Origin: Nocardia brasiliensis
GTDB lineage: Bacteria; Actinomycetota; Actinomycetes; Mycobacteriales; Mycobacteriaceae
DNA length: 64,000 nt
NCBI RefSeq assembly: GCF_011801125.1
Contig: NZ_CP046171.1
Span: 4,464,001-4,528,000 of the forward strand
Direction of reading: 5' to 3'
This document shows positions 27,459 through 36,038 of this stretch, piece after piece. The translations under genes and the position numbers were made by a program. Within the stretch, counting starts at the first letter, position 1, and every line of letters starts with the position of its first letter. A model generated the notes under the pieces. It made no database searches and was not told the DNA's origin. It saw only the letters and a program-made list of their open reading frames with translations.

Positions 27459-27569
27459 CACCCGCGAAATACTATGCGCTGCTGCAGATCACGCGAGACA
27501 AACCGCGAAATGCCTCAGATCGATGAGACTGCCTCAGCCCAACCGAGACGAGACAGTTATTCGTGAACA

Positions 27570-28140
27570 TTGCTTTCCGCAGACTGGCGGCGCCGCCGAG
27601 ATTCGTGGATAACTGCCGTCAGAGATGGCGGGCAAAGCCACCCTAGTGACGCGCCCGAGAGTCGGGCGATGGTGACTGTGCGGCCGGAGGGGGTGCCGCG
27701 CGGCATCGACTGTCAGCCCCCGTTCGATGCCCGGTGCGATCGTCGACCCCCAGAGTGATCACTGCGCGGAAATCCTCGATTCGGCCCCTACGTCCGCCAG
27801 GCCGGATAGTCGCTCAAGACAAACGCCCAGACGTGTCAGTGCCAAATCCACGTGTCGCCCGCCTCAGTTCGGGATGTGGAAACCGCAACCGCCACAACGG
27901 TTCCTGGGGCACATCACGTTAGCCCATTGGCCCCCGCCATGGGCTGAATCATCCCAAGGCGGAATTCTGACGAACTCCTGAAGAGCGCCGTGGTCGCCCT
28001 GCTCTCCAGCCCGAGCAAGCCAATTGCCGTGCCGCGGCGCGGGGTGATCGGGCTTCGGCTGACTGAGCAACGCCCGCAACCATGAACGCCGCCTCCGCGA
28101 CCCGACCGCAGCGGCGTGGAACCGTGCGACAACGATGATG
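27570..28140. other. Intergenic stretch between the Tn7-like element and the catabolic operon
   Basis: About 570 bp with no supported gene. Long open frames on the minus strand here continue into the dehydrogenase gene and are its shadow. The part from 28141 on holds repeated operator-like motifs. Confidence 0.5.
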
Positions 28141-28210
28141 TAACGACGATAACAGTCGTTTGGTAGCGTCGATAGTTAGCGCTAGTATCATGTAATCGTT
28201 AGCGGCGATA
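28141..28210 (+). promoter_or_regulatory. Operator region with three TAnCGnCGATA motifs before the catabolic operon
   Basis: TAACGACGATA (28141-28151), TAGCGTCGATA (28164-28174) and TAGCGGCGATA (28200-28210) are three direct copies of the motif found as an inverted pair before the TetR gene at 20841. The palindrome TAGCGCTA (28177-28184) and AACGAC-N7-GTCGTT (28142-28160) overlap them. A promoter is likely nearby, with TAGTAT or TATCAT around 28183-28190 as a possible -10. Confidence 0.5.
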
Positions 28211-28314
28211 CCACCTCGTGGGAGCATCTTCACGGCGATCGGCCGAGCACCTGACGATGTGTCGCTAGCGACTCCACAACACGCCAAACCCCCACAACAC
28301 AAGGGAGTACGACT

Positions 28315-29334
28315 GTGAGCACCTCCACCATGCACGCGATGCAGGTAGTCACCGCAGGCGCGGAATTCGTTTCGGCCGAAATCCCGATCCCCGAACCCGC
28401 AGCGGGTCAAGTCCGCGTCAAGGTCCACGCCTGCGGCGTGTGCGGCGGGGAGAACCTGGCCCGGCTCGGCCTGCTCGGCGTCTCCTTGCCACGTGTGCCC
28501 GGCCATGAGATCGCCGGTGAGATCGACGCCGTCGGATCGGGCGTCACCGCCTGGCAGGTCGGCGACCGGGTCGGCATCGGCTGGCACGGCGGCAGCTGCA
28601 TGACATGCGCCTACTGCCGTCAGGGCGAGTTCGCGCTCTGCGTGGACCGCAAGGTCGTCGGCCTGTCCTACGACGGCGGTTACGCCGAATACACGATCGC
28701 ACCACAAGACGCACTCGCCCGCATCCCGGCCGCGCTGTCGTTCTCCGACGCCGCGCCCCTGATGTGCGCGGGCATCACCACCTTCAACGCCTTGCGTCAC
28801 TCCGAGGCAGGTCCTGGCGAAACGGTCGCCGTGCACGGCGTGGGCGGCCTGGGCCACCTCGCCATCCAGTTCGCCAACAAGATGGGCTTCCGTACGATTG
28901 CCATCAACCGCGGACGCGCCAAAGAAGGCATCGCCCGGGAACTGGGCGCCGACGACTACATCGACAGCACCGAGGGCAGTGTCGGCGAAGCGCTCACCCG
29001 CCTCGGTGGCGCCAAGGTTGCGCTGTCCACCGTCGGTTCCAGTCCCGCCCAAGCCGATCTGCTCGCGGGTCTGCGTCCCGGTGGGCGTTTGGTGGTGATC
29101 GCCGCGGACCACCAATCTCTCGACCTCAACCCTGAGCTGCTGGTATTCGGCCGGCGCACCGTCACCGGCTGGTACAGCGGACATGCCAAGGACTCCGAAG
29201 ACACCCTCGAGTTCGCCGCACTCAAGAACATCCGCCCCTTGGTGGAGACCTACCCCCTCAAAGACGCCGAAGCCGCCTTCCAGAACATGCCCAACGCGCG
29301 CTATCGCTCAGTTCTGCTCCCCGAACACCGCTGA
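28315..29334 (+). CDS. Zinc-dependent medium-chain dehydrogenase
   Basis: The 339-residue MDR enzyme oxidises an alcohol or reduces a carbonyl with NAD(P). The catalytic zinc region is HACGVCGGEN and VPGHEIAGEI; the structural zinc loop has four Cys in CMTCAYCRQGEFALC; the cofactor motif is VHGVGGLGHLAIQFA. The usual residue after CGxC is Gly here, as in some alcohol dehydrogenase subgroups. The GTG start has AAGGGAG upstream. It is the first gene of a six-gene same-strand operon and lies behind the TAnCGnCGATA operator region. The substrate is unknown. Confidence 0.9.
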   Translation: MSTSTMHAMQVVTAGAEFVSAEIPIPEPAAGQVRVKVHACGVCGGENLARLGLLGVSLPRVPGHEIAGEIDAVGSGVTAWQVGDRVGIGWHGGSCMTCAYCRQGEFALCVDRKVVGLSYDGGYAEYTIAPQDALARIPAALSFSDAAPLMCAGITTFNALRHSEAGPGETVAVHGVGGLGHLAIQFANKMGFRTIAINRGRAKEGIARELGADDYIDSTEGSVGEALTRLGGAKVALSTVGSSPAQADLLAGLRPGGRLVVIAADHQSLDLNPELLVFGRRTVTGWYSGHAKDSEDTLEFAALKNIRPLVETYPLKDAEAAFQNMPNARYRSVLLPEHR

Positions 29335-29424
29335 TATCACCCGGCCACGCGTTACCACTGACCCCCGCAACGGCCGGAGTCAGCGACAACCGTGTTCCAC
29401 CACCACGACAGTAAGGAATCCGTT

Positions 29425-30174
29425 ATGTCGTTTCGCGGAAAAGTGGCCGTGATTACCGGCTCGTCCCGTGGCATCGGCCGCGCCATCGCGTTGCGCTACG
29501 CCGAATTGGGTGCCGACATCGTCATCAACTACACCAACGACACGGCCGCGGCCGAAGAGGTCAAGAAAGCCGTGGCCGCAGCCGGTGCGAAAGCGATCAT
29601 CGTGCGGGCAGACGTGTCCAAGGTTTCCGAGATCGAGCGTTTGTTCGATGCAGCGCTGGATGCGTTCGGGAAGGTTGACATCGTGGTAGCCAACGCGGGC
29701 ATCGAAAAAGTCAACATCCCCGTCACCGACGTCACCGAAGACGACTTCGACCTGTTGTTCCGCGTCAACACCAAAGGCCCGTTCTTCGTGCTGCAGGCCG
29801 CCGCCCGCCACATCGCCGACGGCGGCCGGATCATCAACATCGCCTCCAGCTCCACCTCCCGCCCGCATCCCGGACTCGGGCTCTACGGCACCAGCAAAAC
29901 CGCACCCAAATACCTCGTCAAAGTCTTGGCCCAGGAAATCGGCCACCGCAAGGTAACCGTCAACTCCTTGGTTCCCGGCCCCATCGAGGGTGCCGGAATT
30001 TTCGCCGGTGTCAGCGACGACGACCCCTACAAGAAGCAACTCCTGAACTCGGTGCCGATCGGAGCTTTGGCCACCGCCGACGACGTTGCAGACGTCGCCG
30101 AATTCCTGGGCAGCGACGCCTCGTTCTTCATCACCGGCGAAGAAATCCTCATGAACGGTGGCTCCAGCAACTAG
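29425..30174 (+). CDS. Classical short-chain dehydrogenase/reductase
   Basis: The 249-residue protein has the cofactor motif TGSSRGIGRAIALRYAELGA, the NAG motif (VVANAGIEK), a catalytic Ser in NIASSSTSRP and the Tyr-Lys pair in YGTSK. These define classical SDRs that oxidise or reduce alcohol/keto groups. ATG 29425 is chosen because AAGGA lies 8 nt upstream. It is the second gene of the operon. Confidence 0.9.
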   Translation: MSFRGKVAVITGSSRGIGRAIALRYAELGADIVINYTNDTAAAEEVKKAVAAAGAKAIIVRADVSKVSEIERLFDAALDAFGKVDIVVANAGIEKVNIPVTDVTEDDFDLLFRVNTKGPFFVLQAAARHIADGGRIINIASSSTSRPHPGLGLYGTSKTAPKYLVKVLAQEIGHRKVTVNSLVPGPIEGAGIFAGVSDDDPYKKQLLNSVPIGALATADDVADVAEFLGSDASFFITGEEILMNGGSSN

Positions 30175-30215
30175 ATATCGACTCACACGAGATCCCGTCT
30201 GAAAGGACACCTGAC

Positions 30216-30542
30216 ATGGACACCACCACACTGCCCGCCCCCGTCCGCCGCGCCCTCACCGCCGCCAACTCCGGCGACACCAATGCCTTCCTTGCCACTT
30301 TCACCGACCACGGCACGGTCGACGATTGGGGCCGGGAATTCCGTGGACACGAGGCCATCCGACGGTGGAGCGACAACGAGTTCATCGGCAAGCAGATCAC
30401 CCTCGAAATAACCAGCACCACACAGACCAGAGACACCGTCACCGTCAGCGCCCAAGTAGGCGGCAACGGCTTCAACGGACCTTCGGACTTCACCTTCACC
30501 CTCAACGGTGACCACCTCGACCTGATGCGCATCACAGGCTGA
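30216..30542 (+). CDS. SnoaL-like/NTF2-fold protein
   Basis: The 108-residue protein has the short NTF2-fold pattern of SnoaL-like domains: an N-terminal helix (RRALTAANSGDTNAFLATFT), DHGTVDDWGREFRGHEAI with acidic residues lining the cavity, and late beta strands (TVTVSAQVGGNGF, FTFTLNGDHLDLMRI). Members act as small isomerases, hydratases or ligand-binding proteins. AAAGGA precedes the ATG. It sits between the SDR and the GMC oxidoreductase in the same operon, so it probably acts on a pathway intermediate. Confidence 0.75.
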   Translation: MDTTTLPAPVRRALTAANSGDTNAFLATFTDHGTVDDWGREFRGHEAIRRWSDNEFIGKQITLEITSTTQTRDTVTVSAQVGGNGFNGPSDFTFTLNGDHLDLMRITG

Positions 30543-30608
30543 ACGACACCACACAATCCTGCGGGAAGGTAACTCGCACAACGCAACCCAGACGCGAAAG
30601 GTTCGATC

Positions 30609-32084
30609 ATGGCGCAGGAGAAGACCGTAGACGTCCTGATCGTCGGAGGCGGCTCAGCCGGTGCCGTGCTCGCCGCCCGATTGAGCGAAAACCCGGCACG
30701 GCGGGTGACCCTGTTGGAGGCGGGCCCGGTATACCAGCCCGATCGTTACCCGCCCTCAATCTCCTCCAGCACTGTGCTGGGCGGCGCGACCGGCCACGAC
30801 TGGGGCACGATGTCCGAACCAGGGGGCATCGGTCACCCGATAGCCCTCTACCGAGGCAAAGTCCTCGGCGGCGGTTCCGCCGTCAACGGGGCGATCGCGG
30901 TACGGGCGACGCAGGCGGATTTCGCCCGTTGGAATGTCGCGGGCTGGTCGTTCGACGAGATCCTGCCCGCGTTCAGAGCGCTGGAAAACGCCGACGGGGG
31001 CAGTGATCAGTGGCATGGCCGCAGTGGCCCGCTGCCGGTGCACCAACTGGACCGCACCGAGCTGAGCACCATGCAGCGCGCGTTCGTCGATGCCGCGCTC
31101 GCTACCGGGATTCCGGCCGTCGAGGACTTCAACGGGCCCAAGCCTGCAGGCGTCGGCCCGTATCCGATGAACATCGTAGACGGCGTACGGGTCAATACCG
31201 GTATGGCGTATTTGACGGAGTCTGTCCGCTCCCGCCCCAACCTGACCATCCTCGGCGATCAGTTGGTCGATCGAGTATTGATCGAAGGCGGCCGCGCCGT
31301 CGGCGTCCTACTCGCTGGCGGCACCCACCTGAGAGCTGCGGAGGTGGTGCTCAGTGCGGGTGCCATCGGCAGCGCCGCGATCCTGCTTCGGTCCGGTATC
31401 GGCCCTGCCGCCCAGCTCGCCGCATTGGGTGTCGGAGTGGTCGCCGACCTCCCGGTCGGTCAGACCCTGTACGACCACCCGTTCTACCACAACGTCTACG
31501 CCGCGAAACCAGAGTTGATCGGCGAACCGATACCGGTGCTCGGCGCGAAAGCCTGGACCGCCAGTTCCGAAGCCGTCGGCGACGAACTGGATCTACACAT
31601 CGTCGCCTCACACGTGGGAGATCACAGCGGAAGCCCCACCGGCGCAGCGTTTTTGCTCTCGGTCGGACTGGTCCGACCGGTTTCCGTCGGCACACTGACG
31701 CTGACCAGCATCGACCCGCACATCGACCCCCGCGTTGACCTCAACCTGCTCGCGGAGCCCACCGACTGGCGCAGGGTGGCCGAGGGCATCGCACTGGCCA
31801 GGCACATCGCGGCCACCAGCCCATTGGCCGACGTCATCGACCACGAACTCAACCCCGGCTCGATGGACGTCGACGCCTCCATCGAATCCACGGTGAACAG
31901 TTATCACCACTATTCATCGACCACCCCGATGGGCGCCGTCGTCGACCCGCTCGGAGCGGTCTTCGGAGTCGAAGGACTGCGGGTGGTCGACGCCTCGATC
32001 TTCCCCGACATCCCTTCTGCCGCAATCCACCTCACCGTGCTCATGGCCGCCGAACACATCGCCGCCGAACTCGCACACGCCTGA
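30609..32084 (+). CDS. GMC-family FAD oxidoreductase
   Basis: The 491-residue protein has the FAD-binding motif VGGGSAGAVLAARLSE at the N-terminus, the GMC signature GGSAVNGAIAVR (residues ~80-95), the second signature GAIGSAAILLRSGIGP and the C-terminal HHYSSTTPMGAVVDPLG...FPDIPSAAIHLTVLMAAEH with the active-site His. The family includes choline, alcohol and glucose dehydrogenases/oxidases. The ATG follows AAAGG. It is the fourth gene of the operon and would oxidise an alcohol of the pathway substrate. Confidence 0.9.
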   Translation: MAQEKTVDVLIVGGGSAGAVLAARLSENPARRVTLLEAGPVYQPDRYPPSISSSTVLGGATGHDWGTMSEPGGIGHPIALYRGKVLGGGSAVNGAIAVRATQADFARWNVAGWSFDEILPAFRALENADGGSDQWHGRSGPLPVHQLDRTELSTMQRAFVDAALATGIPAVEDFNGPKPAGVGPYPMNIVDGVRVNTGMAYLTESVRSRPNLTILGDQLVDRVLIEGGRAVGVLLAGGTHLRAAEVVLSAGAIGSAAILLRSGIGPAAQLAALGVGVVADLPVGQTLYDHPFYHNVYAAKPELIGEPIPVLGAKAWTASSEAVGDELDLHIVASHVGDHSGSPTGAAFLLSVGLVRPVSVGTLTLTSIDPHIDPRVDLNLLAEPTDWRRVAEGIALARHIAATSPLADVIDHELNPGSMDVDASIESTVNSYHHYSSTTPMGAVVDPLGAVFGVEGLRVVDASIFPDIPSAAIHLTVLMAAEHIAAELAHA

Positions 32085-32116
32085 CTGCTCCATCGGAATC
32101 ATCCTGGGAGGATCAC

Positions 32117-33112
32117 GTGAAAATTATCGCCTTGGAAGAGCACTTCACCACTCGGGCGCTACGCGAGGCGAACGCGGATCATCCGCTCGCGAAAATGTAC
32201 GACTTACTCGCCGATGCCGGTCAATGGCAGAAAGGCGCCGAGGTCCCGGCGGGCATTTCCGGTCTCGGCGACGGACGGCTGGCCGATATGGACGCCGCGG
32301 GCATCGACATGCAACTGCTGTCGCAGACCGTTCCGGCCACCGAGTCCCTTGCCTCCATGACGGCGATCCGGCTGGCAACGGAGGCCAATGACGTTGTCGC
32401 CGAAGCCGTCTCGGCCCACCCTGATCGCTTCGGCGGATTTGCCACACTGCCCATGTCGGAGCCCAGGGCCGCCGCCGACGAACTCGACCGCGCGGTCTTA
32501 CAACTGGGTTTCCGCGGAGCTATGGTCAACGGCCACGTCGGTGGCAGGTACCTCGACGACGAGTTCTTCTGGCCGGTCTTCGAGCGGGCCGCGGTGCTGG
32601 GGGTGCCGATTTATCTGCATCCCACCCGCCCGCCACAGGCTGTTTTCGATGCCTGCTATGCCGGGTTCTCCCCAGTGGTCACCGAGATCCTCGGTACCGC
32701 CGCCTGGGGTTGGCACGTCGACACCGGACTGCACGCCCTCCGGCTGATCATCGCCGGTGTCTTCGACCGATTCCCGAACCTGCAGATCATCATCGGTCAC
32801 ATGGGGGAAACCCTGCCGTCGATGATCTGGCGCGTCCAGGACCGGATGGGCAAGCTCGTGCAACTGGCCAGACCTATCCCCGACTACTTCACCCAGAACT
32901 TTCACATCACCATCAGCGGCGTATTCGATTACGCCCCCTTCGCCGGCGCGGTCCACGCCATCGGCATCGACCGAATCCTGTTCGCCGTCGACTACCCGTA
33001 CAGCACCAATAGCGCGGCAAGGCAGTTCCTCGACAACCTCCCCATCAGCCCCGGCGACAAAGAAAAGATCGCCCATCTCAACGCCGAGCGACTGCTCGAT
33101 CTAGCCCGGTAA
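32117..33112 (+). CDS. Amidohydrolase-2-family hydrolase/decarboxylase
   Basis: The 331-residue TIM-barrel protein resembles the amidohydrolase-2 group that includes gamma-resorcylate and related decarboxylases. It has IALEEHFTT (metal-binding Glu-x-His variant), PIYLHPTRPP, IIIGHMGETLPSMIWR and FAVDYPYSTN, the expected metal and catalytic positions in order. The GTG start is preceded by GGGAGG. In this operon a ring-decarboxylating or hydrolytic step on an oxidised intermediate is plausible, without proof. Confidence 0.85.
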   Translation: MKIIALEEHFTTRALREANADHPLAKMYDLLADAGQWQKGAEVPAGISGLGDGRLADMDAAGIDMQLLSQTVPATESLASMTAIRLATEANDVVAEAVSAHPDRFGGFATLPMSEPRAAADELDRAVLQLGFRGAMVNGHVGGRYLDDEFFWPVFERAAVLGVPIYLHPTRPPQAVFDACYAGFSPVVTEILGTAAWGWHVDTGLHALRLIIAGVFDRFPNLQIIIGHMGETLPSMIWRVQDRMGKLVQLARPIPDYFTQNFHITISGVFDYAPFAGAVHAIGIDRILFAVDYPYSTNSAARQFLDNLPISPGDKEKIAHLNAERLLDLAR

Positions 33113-33292
33113 CCGTCGAACGAACACACAGCCGGTCCACATCAGCCGAGCGAGCACCGCCACCCTGTTCAATCCCTGGCTCTCTGGACCACACGACGGC
33201 AAACGTTCCCAGACAACGCAACTCATCAAATCCGGGGACCTTCCGTGCGAGCCACAGCCAATCCGTCAGATCAAGGAGATAGGAGCGCACTC

Positions 33293-34213
33293 ATGGTGTC
33301 TTCGGACCTAGGCAGATTGAACGAGCAGTCAGCGGTGCGGTCACTGCAACTCGGTGACGTGCGGCTGACGTATGTCGTCGATGGCGCCATGGGACTCACG
33401 CCGGCAGGATTCTTCCCCGATATCCCCGCCGAGTATTGGGCCGACCATCCCGAACTGCTCGACGCGCACGGATTCGTCGCACTGTCCGCGGGCGGCCTGC
33501 TCGTCGAGCGAGACCACAAACGGCTGCTGATCGACACCGGCATGGGCCCCTACACAGGTGATGTGTCACTCGGGCAGACCTACATCGGCCCTGTCAACTG
33601 CGGAGCGCTCCCGGAAGTGCTCGCCAAGTTGGGGTACGCCCCCTCCGACATCGAGACCGTGGCATTCACCCACCTGCACATCGACCACACCGGATGGGCC
33701 TTCGGCCCCGACGGCCACAAATTCTTCCCGAACGCCCGCTATCTCGTCGCCGCACAGGAATGGGCGCCACACGGACGCGGCGAAATCATCCCCGGCGCAC
33801 CACCGCGCCGCACAGTGATCGACCCCATGGCAGGCACCCACACCCGCGTCACCGACGGCGAGGAAATCTTCCCCGGCGTCCACGCCCTCGTCACCCCGGG
33901 GCACAGCCCAGGCCACACCTCCTACATCATCTCCACAACCACCGCTCGGGTCATCGTCTTCGGCGACGGATTCCACATCCCAGCACAACTCACCCATCCG
34001 GACTGGCCATCCAAACCCGACGTCGACTACACCGCGGTAGGCGCCGCACGCCAGCGCCTGAGCACCGAACTCGAGCAACCCGGCACGATCGGGTTCGCAT
34101 TCCACTTCGGCGACCAGGCATTCGGCCGCCTCAGGCGCGACCAGGACGGGCTCGCCCGCTGGGAACCGGTCCCCGCAACCGCCGTGCTGCCAACCCCCCG
34201 CCGCCTGCCTTGA
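33293..34213 (+). CDS. Metallo-beta-lactamase-fold hydrolase
   Basis: The 306-residue protein has the metal-binding motif FTHLHIDHTGW (HxHxDH), a later VTPGHSPGHTSY and IVFGDGFH, and an FHFGDQAFG end, as in the quorum-quenching lactonase-like branch. It would hydrolyse an ester or lactone. ATG 33293 is preferred over a GTG 48 bp upstream because AAGGAG lies at a good distance. It is the last gene of the catabolic operon, 180 bp after the amidohydrolase. Confidence 0.85.
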   Translation: MVSSDLGRLNEQSAVRSLQLGDVRLTYVVDGAMGLTPAGFFPDIPAEYWADHPELLDAHGFVALSAGGLLVERDHKRLLIDTGMGPYTGDVSLGQTYIGPVNCGALPEVLAKLGYAPSDIETVAFTHLHIDHTGWAFGPDGHKFFPNARYLVAAQEWAPHGRGEIIPGAPPRRTVIDPMAGTHTRVTDGEEIFPGVHALVTPGHSPGHTSYIISTTTARVIVFGDGFHIPAQLTHPDWPSKPDVDYTAVGAARQRLSTELEQPGTIGFAFHFGDQAFGRLRRDQDGLARWEPVPATAVLPTPRRLP

Positions 34214-34697
34214 CACAGTGACGGAACACCGACCAACACAACACGGTGCAAGGTCTCGGTTCGCTGGCGCGGGCTCGGCCCGGTCGAATTCGACACTCCA
34301 ACCACGGTGGTCGAGGTCGTGGAGTAACCTGTGAGCGCGCCGATGTTGACAATTCGATAAAGAACACTTCGTGCGAATATCGCTCTGGTGCGGAGATCTG
34401 TAGGTGCGGCAGCTCAGCGAGTCGCTGCGCTGGTTGCTGAGCGTGACCGCTGCTTGTCTATGACATTATCGGCCCCGAAACCCGATGGGTGCCAAGGCCG
34501 CTCCGAGGTCTTCCGGGAACGATCCGATTATCGGGCGTCACGAGTGCTTCTCGAAACTGTTGCAGCATCAATGGCCCGAGGTCGGCGGCTCGCATCCGCT
34601 CAGCGGGAGCTCGCCTTCACCAAGCGTGCCTGTCGCTGGCCCTCACGGGCCGAAGACGCCGGGGGCTCCTGAGTTTATCGAAGGTGGAGCGGATAAC

Positions 34698-34740
34698 ACA
34701 CAGGCGAACCGTCGACCACTCCTGTTGGGGTCGCCTGTGT
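34698..34740. terminator. 10-bp perfect-stem hairpin
   Basis: ACACAGGCGA (34698-34707) pairs with TCGCCTGTGT (34731-34740) across a 23-nt loop. There is no U-tract. It may end transcription from the operon side or simply be a repeat remnant. Confidence 0.35.
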
Positions 34741-34760
34741 ACTCCCATTGAAGCTGGGCC

Positions 34761-34797
34761 GCCCGTCGGTGAGCCATATTGCGGGCTCCCGACGGGC
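34761..34797. terminator. Long GC-rich hairpin
   Basis: GCCCGTCGG (34761-34769) pairs with CCGACGGGC (34789-34797), and inside it GAGCC (34771-34775) pairs with GGCTC (34784-34788), leaving an 8-nt loop and one bulged base. It lies between the plus-strand operon and the minus-strand gene ending at 34823, where a bidirectional terminator is expected. Confidence 0.45.
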
Positions 34798-34822
34798 CAG
34801 AATTCACTGTTGGAGAAGACCG

Positions 34823-35094
34823 CTAACGTACGCCTTGCTCCGGGAATACCTGCGGTACATCAACCGGCTGATACGCACAGACGTTGACGACATATACGTC
34901 ATGCTGCGGTTCGATACGTAGGCCAACCCCGGGAGGGTTATGGTTGTCCTGCGTCACGACCGGAACCGAAGTCCCCGGTTCTGGGATTCCCGCACATAGC
35001 TCGGTTGCCTGAGCTCCTCCTGTCGCAGCGGCGATCGAGGCGACAGCGCCGACGGCAGCAAAGCGGCGGCGTAGAATTTCCTGACTACACTCAT
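34823..35094 (-). pseudogene. Small exported protein, frameshifted in the signal peptide
   Basis: An ATG at 35094 with AAGGAGATGG upstream opens MSVVRKF, but the matching signal peptide and mature part lie in another frame: RRRFAAVGAVASIAAATGGA then QATELCAGIPEPG and a short domain with two Cys ending PQVFPEQGVR. Together they form a normal 90-residue exported protein with cleavage near AQA. A one-base change inside the first ten codons, or a sequencing error, explains the break. Confidence 0.5.
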
Positions 35095-35298
35095 CGTGAC
35101 CATCTCCTTGATGGGGTGAGTCGACTACACGTCGACTTGTTTTCAGATAATTCATCTATCGCAATACCGGGAGGTTCTATTACACACTCTTCAATCGGTC
35201 ACCTCACTCTCGGTATCGCACCCATAACCCAATTGCGTCGTGAACGGAGCGTGTGGTCGAGCCTTCGATCGACCATCCACTTGGCTGTCCTCACGTAA

Positions 35299-35916
35299 GT
35301 GAGATTCTTCATCCACAGTGCGAGATTCTTTCATAGCATTCTTTTCGATATCTGGGACGCCGCAGCGGCGTTTCGCGGTCGAGTGCTCGATATCGGATGC
35401 GGCTTGGGCGGGCCTGCACTCTATCGGGCTCAACGCTTCGGCGTCGAAGTCACCGGCCTCACCACCGAACCAGCGCAAGCGCGACTGGCAGCACAGTTGG
35501 CTGACGACGCCGACATGGGCCACCTGGTCTCGACGATGGTCGGGGACTTCACTGCCGCGCATCCGCCAGGAAAGTTCGACGTGCCGGTATCCAAGGCGCC
35601 GGCAGATCGATACTGGACAATCGACATCGGTCCGCTGGCGGAGTACATCGCGGCCGCGAAAGTAAGCGGATTCAACTTGGATCGTAACGTCGACCTTACC
35701 GCCGAAGGCGCTGACTACTGGTTGTGGAGTATCGCGTGGGCGGATTCGCAACTGGCACAGCTCGAATCGAGGAATACGCTCACCGAGGCAGCCGAATCGC
35801 GGCTACTGCGGTCGATCCGAGAGCATGCACGCATGCACCGATGCATCACGAACAATGTCTACGAGTTCCACGCTCAGGTCCGCAAAGTGCGGAACCTGGC
35901 GAGCGATCGCAGCTGA
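35299..35916 (+). pseudogene. SAM-dependent methyltransferase-like, shortened
   Basis: The frame encodes motif I of class I methyltransferases (VLDIGCGLGGPALYRAQRFG) and the following VEVTGLTTEPAQARLA, so SAM binding is recognisable. After GKFDVPVSKAP the usual motif II/III core is missing, and the sequence jumps to a C-terminal-like part (YIAAAKVSGFNLDRNVDL, RNTLTEAAESRLLRSI). The whole is ~205 residues, against about 270 for related enzymes. An internal deletion is likely, and the GTG start has no good ribosome binding site. Confidence 0.5.
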
Positions 35917-36038
35917 ACCGAATGGCTCCTGCAGTGTAGGCTGACAGGTCTCGTGTTCCTGTCATCCGGAGCGGTCTGGCCGTAGCTCCGTGAAAGGTAC
36001 GGCGCGCCTTGAGATCACATGGATTTGGGTGTGAGAGC

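Larger units (their letters stand above)
22576..27569 (-). mobile_element. Compact Tn7-like transposon (tnsA-tnsB-tnsC-tniQ), no recognisable cargo
   Basis: The ~5.0-kb element contains only four coupled transposition genes on the minus strand. Putative ends both start 5'-TGT and both carry CTGTCTC at positions 14-20: left TGTCGTTATTGTCCTGTCTC from 22576, right (read inward from 27569) TGTTCACGAATAACTGTCTC. Further GTCTC/GAGAC repeats, likely transposase sites, lie at 22648 and 22668 on the left and at 27495, 27525, 27545 and 27550 on the right. The 5-bp flanks (AACAC and TTGCT) do not match, so either the ends were altered after insertion or one boundary is slightly wrong. Confidence 0.7.
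34214..34822. other. Intergenic stretch without a recognisable gene, with two strong hairpins
   Basis: About 600 bp with no frame of family character. It contains the inverted repeats at 34698-34740 and 34761-34797 listed separately. Confidence 0.45.

Noticed and set aside
27949..29184. Open minus-strand frame opposite the MDR dehydrogenase
   Set aside because: It is the antisense of a gene with intact zinc and cofactor motifs, and has no ribosome binding site or recognisable domain.
35299..35916. Intact methyltransferase
   Set aside because: Only motif I and a C-terminal-like part are present; the middle of the SAM fold is missing.
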